Under the pieces are notes generated by a model. It was not told the DNA's origin, searched no databases, and saw only the letters and a list, made by a program, of their open reading frames with translations. From positions 5,681,266 to 5,745,265 of the forward strand of contig NC_071644.1 of the NCBI RefSeq assembly GCF_014839835.1: 64,000 bases of DNA, in the 5' to 3' direction. Below are positions 58,301 to 64,000 of this stretch, one piece after another (position 1 is the first letter of the stretch; each line of letters opens with the position of its first letter). This stretch comes from Dryobates pubescens. Its lineage: Eukaryota; Chordata; Aves; Piciformes; Picidae. A program made the position numbers and the translations under genes.

Positions 58301-61300
58301 CCCCCAGAAATCTGAGAGGTGCTCTCGGGATAGTATCAGAGAGCTTTGTCACCAGTGGGATCCTTGTTGCTCAGATCCTTGGTCTCAACAGCATCCTTGG
58401 GAATGCTGAAGGTAAAGCCCTGCCTTGGGACTGCTCTGTGGGCTCCACTGGGGAAAGATTTCTGATGGTTGCCATCTTGTCTCACAGGCTGGCCTGTGCT
58501 GCTGGGGCTCACTGGGATTCCATCAGTCATTCAGCTCCTTGTATTGCCCTTTTTCCCTGAGAGTCCCAGGTACCTGCTGATACAGAAGGGCAACGAAGAG
58601 CAAGCACGGAAAGGTAGAGCACCAGCCTTTACTGGAAGGGGAGGTGGAGTGGGGCAGGTCTGACTGTGGGGCACAACTGACAGCAAGCAAGTAGGAGATT
58701 CTGCACTGACATGGTGCTGGTGGATGGAATTGCTGCAACGTTGCTCCTTTCTGTGCACGTGTGAATCCCTGACTTCCCCCTGTGGAAGCAGGGCTGGCCA
58801 TGGCTTGCATCTTGTTCTCTCTTGATTTGAAGCAGGAGAGCTCACTGCACACCTGCTGCCTGGGGTCCATAACTCACTTTCCTCTCCTGACTAGCTCTAC
58901 AGAAGCTGAGAGGCAGGCCTGATGTGGATGAGGAGATAGAAGAAATGCGCCAAGAAGACCGTTCAGAAAAGGAAGAAGGACAATTCACTGTCCTCAGCCT
59001 GTTCACCTTCAGAGGCTTGCGGTGGCAGCTCATCTCTGTCGTTGTCATGATGATGGGCCAGCAGCTCTGTGGAGCGAATGCGGTGAGTGGGAAGCAACTG
59101 GGAAAGGCCAGCAGGGTGGGAAATGTATTGTGGATGCTGTGAGGCAGTGCTGACACAGAGCTAGCACCCAGGACACCTCATGTTGTGGTGGGTTGACCCT
59201 GGCCAGTACCAAATCCAACAGTCACCTGTACCAGATAGAGACTCAGTAAGGATGGTTTGGATGCTTAGAGTAAGCTGCTTGTGTCTGGATCCAAACACCA
59301 ACGTCTCCAGGAAGGAGAGAGTTCAGTTCTTGGGCTTCTGTACACCAGTTCCAGGATGGAAAAGCAGCCAGGATGGGATTCCTCTGGTCTGCCTTTGCTC
59401 ACACATGAACACAGATCTGGTTTTGCTGCAGGTCTTCTACTACTCAAACAAAATCTTCCAGTCAGCAGGTGTGGAAGAAAACAGCATTCAATATGTCTCT
59501 ATCGCTATAGCTGCCACCAACGTTGTCATCACTTTTCTTGGTGTAAGTTTCTTTTAAGGCTCCTCCAACTCCTCCAGTCCCCCCAGCTACCTCTATGTAA
59601 ATTGGATGATGTTATGGACACATACTGGGAGCTGCTTTACACAACAGATGCCCTGCAGTGTTGCCCAGCTGAAGGTACCTCTGTTGACCAAAGCAATCAA
59701 TTCTGATGAGCTCTCATGTGCCTCAGAAGTTTTCGGTCTCTGGGTTGGTAGACCCCTTTTTGCTACCTGGTGTTACCATGTAAGCTTCTGTTCCACACAG
59801 TCCTCACTGGCATTGGGTACTGATGAATGGCTTTCCCATTCTCTCAGTGGTTTTAATTGATCCAGATTTGTGCAGTTCCTGGGTCACTTCATACCTACAA
59901 CCTCTCAGCAGGTGGTAGAAATGTCACTGAATATCTTAGAAGACAAGGACTACCTTGGTAGACTTTGATGGAGTAAGAGGTGTTGTGTCCACTGAGTCTG
60001 GCTTCTCACCCTCTTCTCTCTCTTCCAGATTTCTATTGTGGAATCTGTGGGGAGGAGAATCCTTCTCCTTACTGGCTTTGGATTGTGCTGTGTCTCCTGT
60101 GCAATGCTAACTCTGGCCCTCAATCTCCAGGTGTGTAGCTGAATGGCTCAGGTGATCCTCCCCATGTGTTTCTGGACCTTGGTGTACTCCCTTAGTTGGA
60201 AGGTGGTTCTGGCTTTAGAATGCCTTAACACAATCACTGCCTTGAATGTGTTGGTGATGTTCAGATAGGAACCACATCTAACCCAGGATTCAATTCTTCA
60301 CAGCCCACTGTCTCGTGGATGTCTTACATCAGCATAGTGTCTGTCATCGCTTACATCACTGGACAGGGGATTGGAGCTGGTAAGTACACACAGCCCAGCT
60401 GAGTGTCCCCCACAAGCTGGGTAAAGCCAAGTGTTGTATTCAATTTCAGATCAAAAGCTTTCCAGAGCTGATCCAAGGAGATCAGATTTCTTCTCTGTGT
60501 GGCCATGCACCTTGGTGATTGCCAGCTTTTGGCTCATTTATCACAGAATCCTTTGGCTTGGAAAAGACCTTGAAGATCATCCAGCCCAACCATTCTCTGA
60601 GTCTGCCAAGGCTGGTGCTACACCATGGCCCTCAGCACAACTCCTCTGTGGCTTTTAAACACCTGCAGGGATGGGGAATTCGGCTACCTCCCTGGGGAGC
60701 CTGTTCCAGTGTTTGAGAACCCTTTCAGTAAAGAAATTTCTTCTAGTGTCCAACGTAAACCTCCTCGGCTGCAACTTGATGCCATGTCCTCTCCTCCTGT
60801 CACTTTTTACTAGGGAGAAAAGACCACCATCCACCTCACTTCAATCTCCTCAGGGACTTGTGGAGAGCCAGGAGTTCGCCCTTCAGCCTCCTTTTTTCCA
60901 GACTGAGAACCCCAGTTCTCTCAGGTCCACCTCAGCTGAGTTCTCCAGAGCCTTCCCCATCTTTGTTGCCCTTCTGTGTACACACTCCAGTATTTCAATG
61001 TCGTTCTTGGAGTGAATGGCCCTGAATTGAACACAGTATGTTCTAATGATTGGCTGCCTGTGCCCATGAGGCTGGAGAGCATCTGGCTTTAAAGAGCAAA
61101 AGCAAAGTTAGAGTTGTGCTTGTTCCTAGTACAGTTCCTACAGTTGTGCTCCCCCTAGTAAGATCTGAGCAAAACTGTGTTGACACAGTGAGCCTTACCA
61201 CAGATGTTGTGTGCTTGCATCTGTAGGCAACAAATCAAATTAGAAGCAACTCTAATGATTTTTGTGGTCCTGCAGATCCCTTTGCAGAAAGGAGGTGTGC

Positions 61301-63027
61301 AGATAGTTGTGGATATTGGAAAGGCTGTGTCCTGATTCAGCTTCTCAGAGTGACAGAGCTGTCTGTTTCTCTTGGAGAGCCCTGCCAGACCCTTGCTGGG
61401 TGTAGGAATGTGGGTTGAAACTCCCATAGGGGTTTCACTGGCAGATGGAATTACATACAACCTTTCCTGTTCCCTTGGTGCCATCAGGCAGGTTCAGGCA
61501 CTGGGAACAAGCAGACTGCTGGAGGGGGAAGACCGGGCTGGACTGGTGGCCTGACCTGGTTTATGAGAGCATGGCCTGTTTCAGCTTGGCTGTGCCACAG
61601 GATGGCAGTGCAGGGCGTGGGCTGGAGGGCTTCTTCCAGGAGACCTCACCTCAACACGTGTTGGGCTGACTCCTTGCTTTTCTTTTTTAAGCAGCAGTGA
61701 CTTGCTTAGTTGCTGCTCCTGGGGTGCTCTCTGGGGAGACAGTTGGTGTTTATTGATCTCATTTTGCAATTTGTGCTGCAGATAGGTTCATGATTAAGGT
61801 GCAGTCATGGGAGAGAAGAGGCTGATTGCTCAGTGTGAGCTTAGGAAAGTCATTTAGCTGCCCTGGGTTTTGTATTTAATCCCTTATTTGTTTTAGCAGT
61901 GTTTCTGAACACTGGCAGTTTACAAACCATCACCTGCTGCTGAACTGAACAGAGTCATCTAGGAATTCAGAGTGGGAGAATTGCCTTTGGGGTTTCCAAA
62001 TCTGCATCTACCTTCCAGGTCCAATTCCCTTTGTGCTGATCAATGAGATGTTCCTGCAGTCATCCCGGCCTGCAGCCTTCATGATGGGTGGGTGTATGCA
62101 CTGGCTTGGCTATTTCGCCTTGGGCATTGTGTTCCTCTACATGGAGGTAAGATGCAATCACACAAAGCAGGGCAAGACTTCAGCTTCAAATTGGTATCTA
62201 CACCCCTGGGCTCTTTGAGACACCTGTCAGTCCTGAGAGCTGTGAAGCTGATTCCCGGTGGCTCTATGCAGGGTTGCAGGTTAAGGGCAGGAAAGTGATG
62301 TTAATCAGCTTGGTTTTGTCAAGCCTGTTGCTTGTGGTTTAAAAGCAAGCAGTTCTTTTTCCAGGTGAATGCCTCATCCTGAATTCAGGAGCATGAAGAG
62401 GACTGCACTTTTCCCATCTTCCATTAGGGGATGGTGGAGAATTGGCTCCCAGGGATCCAGTTTTAGCTTTTGATCATTAGGTCATCAGTTAAAACTGCTC
62501 CCCAGCAGCAGTGACTCATACACCCTGCAGTTGCCTATATTAGCCTGTGCAAAGGGAGCTGTTGAGTTTAGTTTTACTGATGTAAGAGACCCTCACCCTC
62601 CTTTTCTAGCAAATCCATGGTGGTTTCAAATAAACCTGTGGTGGTGGTATGAGAAGACAGAATCTAGACCAGCCCTAACTTCAAATCGTTCAACTTAAAA
62701 TATGTGCAGCTGACCATGTCTGCTTTTGTGGATGTCACATAGACAACTGGAGTATCCCTCTGATCCCTGCTCTGTCTTCTTCTGTTCTCCTAGGCTGCAC
62801 TGGGGCCCTACTGCTTCCTGATCTTCAGTGCTGTCTGCCTTGCCACCGTGGTTTACATCTTCTTTATAATTCCTGAGACAAAGAACAAAACCTTCATGGA
62901 AATCTACAAGATGATGGCCAAGAGGAACAAGGTGGAGATTCAGGAAGATAAAGAAGAGGTTATGGATTTTGACGCTGTCTCAGGTGGGCAGGCAGAGAAG
63001 AAATCAACGTCCTGCACCAAGATGTGA
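55334..63027 (+). CDS. SLC2A5-type hexose transporter, copy C (altered sugar site, mosaic)
   Basis: Exons: 55,334-55,390; 56,658-56,756; 56,976-57,136; 57,421-57,545; 58,259-58,411; 58,488-58,613; 58,895-59,082; 59,432-59,542; 60,029-60,130; 60,304-60,379; 62,019-62,146; 62,794-63,027. It has 519 codons with no break. Exons 3-4 and their introns are nearly identical to copy A ([24 protein letters not shown]). Exon 2 and exon 5 switch between A-like and B-like tracts, and exons 7-12 are B-like. It shares with B the binding-site set Phe40, Glu175 (IVSESF), QQLCGANA, Gln395 and Gly400, but lacks the disruptive-looking changes of B in exons 3-4. It is thus the better candidate for a working transporter with changed specificity. 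A CpG island copy lies about 2.5 kb upstream. Possible names are SLC2A5-like or an avian SLC2A7 counterpart; the first is favoured by its close similarity to A in introns. Confidence 0.9.
55863..56015 (+). repeat. CR1 LINE internal fragment, intron 1 of copy C
   Basis: Orthologous position to 31,447-31,600, nearly identical to the copy B version. Confidence 0.85.
60541..61038 (-). repeat. CR1 LINE 3' fragment, intron 10 of copy C (longest)
   Basis: The most complete form of this insertion, extending beyond 'ttactagggagaaaagacca' into 'ctcagggacttgtggagagc' and 'gccttccccatctttgttgc', further inside CR1 ORF2. It shows what A and B have lost. Confidence 0.9.
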
Positions 63028-63056
63028 CCAGGCCCATGGTTTGGCCTGGAAGAACA

Positions 63057-63062
63057 AATAAA
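63057..63062 (+). terminator. Poly(A) signal AATAAA, copy C
   Basis: Canonical hexamer 30 bp after the stop codon, at the same place as in copy B. Confidence 0.5.
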
Positions 63063-63491
63063 TCAATTCATCACATGATACTGATCTTCTTGTAGACCTC
63101 CTGCAGTCTTTCCACACAAGGACTTTTCCTATTAGCCATTGTGTCTTGAGATCTTGCTCCTTATCTGGTTCCTGCCATAGCCACTGCCCCGGCAGATCAC
63201 CATTCATGGGATTTGTCACAAGAAAAGGGCAAATGTCCTCGGCCAGCTCAGCTCCTGTGATCTACTAACCTGTGTCATGAGGTGATGTATGCCCCTGATG
63301 TCGTGATTGACACGTCTCAGGTGACACAAGCCAGGCTGTAGGCTGGGTTTGCCCTGAGGAAGTATCAGTCATGTATTTGGGGGTCCAGCATGGGTGCTGC
63401 TCTGGGATGAGGTGTCAGTTGTCCTGTTTGTTTGGTGGGCTGATAATGGCTTTCATCCTATCAACTCTTGTCCTTTTGTGTGTCTCAAAGA

Positions 63492-64000
63492 CCCTTAAGT
63501 GCAAATGCTTCTTACTGTAATCTCACCCCCACCCTGCTCACCCAGCTCCTCTTCAAATCAAACTTAGACCTCAGTCATTGCTGAGTCCTTCCAAAGCCTT
63601 ATTCTTCAAGTTTGGAGCCATCCATCTGGCTGATGTTTATTCACAGCCAGTTTAGACCCATTTGCTCCAGTCCTTGAGCTGTTTAGTTAATTTCACTTTC
63701 TAATGTTTATGCTTCAGTTCCCAGAGAACAACAGTCCCTCTCTTTAGCCCTTTACTAATCCCCATATCCCTTCTCTGTACCCATGAGCCAACTGAAGCTC
63801 AGTTTTCCCCTAGAGACATCGAACTCTGGGAGAACCTCCCTGCTTGCCTTGCGGGAGTCCAGTTCAGGTTGATTCCTGTGCAGTAGGCTACAGGTTGGAG
63901 CCTGTGTTTGCAAACATGTCCAAAATTGTCTTTAGCTTCTCACAGTGAGTTGCTTAAACTTAGGTTTTGAAGTAACTCAGCTCTCAGGCACTTGAAACCA
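63492..64000. other. Single-copy DNA right of the array
   Basis: The sequence after unit C has no counterpart in the window and no recognisable repeat or exon. It is the right flank of the array. In human the next genes on this side are SLC2A7 and CA6. Confidence 0.6.

Larger units (their letters stand above)
53122..63491 (+). repeat. Tandem array unit C, right end truncated
   Basis: Third unit. Similarity to A and B stops at about 63,491 ('gtgtgtctcaaagac', compare 'gtgtgcctcaaagat' at 38,430-38,444). It lacks the CR1 tail and CpG island that end units A and B. The DNA after it is single copy in the window. Confidence 0.9.

Noticed and set aside
42291-63027. Copies B and C as SLC2A7 orthologues because of the Glu at residue 175
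   Set aside because: Human GLUT7, as I recall it, also has Glu there. But introns, flanks and UTRs of B and C align closely with copy A, and His395Gln is not a GLUT7 trait. Lineage-specific duplication of SLC2A5 is simpler; a phylogeny would settle it.
1-64000. CRISPR arrays, operons, tRNA or rRNA genes, retrovirus-type elements
   Set aside because: None seen. The window is avian nuclear DNA, and the only mobile element family I can support is CR1.

Overview
The window is vertebrate nuclear DNA and almost certainly avian. Its interspersed repeats are nearly all 5'-truncated CR1 LINE tails ending in ATTCTRTG-type sequence, no mammalian SINEs were seen, and the genes are split by GT-AG introns. 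The species cannot be told from the sequence alone. Gene order is MIR34A, GPR157, then an SLC2A5-type (GLUT5) transporter array, all on the + strand. This matches, reversed, the human 1p36.2 order (SLC2A7-SLC2A5-GPR157-MIR34A), so the locus is conserved while the transporter part has expanded.

Layout: 1-18,100 is intergenic DNA with scattered CR1 tails and one clear RNA gene, the MIR34A hairpin at 9,862-9,969. A CpG-rich promoter (about 18,115-18,585) leads into the four-exon GPR157 gene (18,586-27,924; 333 aa). Its probable poly(A) signal is at 29,915.

From about 28,871 to 63,491 the DNA is a tandem array of three units (28,871-40,078; 40,079-53,121; 53,122-63,491). Each unit holds a 12-exon SLC2A5-type gene, here called copies A, B and C. 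In all three every splice site is consensus, the twelve exon lengths are identical (1,560 nt; 519 aa) and no stop interrupts the frame. Copy A keeps the GLUT5-type sugar-binding residues. B and C share replacements at several of these positions: Tyr40Phe, Gln175Glu, His395Gln and Ser400Gly (human GLUT5 Tyr32, Gln167, His387, Ser392). Published rat GLUT5 work found that Gln-to-Glu at the second of these shifts preference from fructose toward glucose. This points to a family with one conserved GLUT5 and two copies with an altered binding site.

Units B and C are preceded by a GC-rich segment (about 39,290-39,943 and 52,332-52,985) with two CCAAT boxes, a GC box and a consensus splice donor. Copy A has nothing like it, so B and C may have gained their own CpG-island promoter. 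After each island come 135 bp resembling DNA 2.4 kb upstream of GPR157, then a copy of the GPR157 3'-UTR tail with its AATAAA. The junction therefore looks like rearranged GPR157 flanks without the gene body. Copy C is a patchwork of A-like and B-like tracts, suggesting gene conversion or unequal exchange. The last 0.5 kb is unrecognised.
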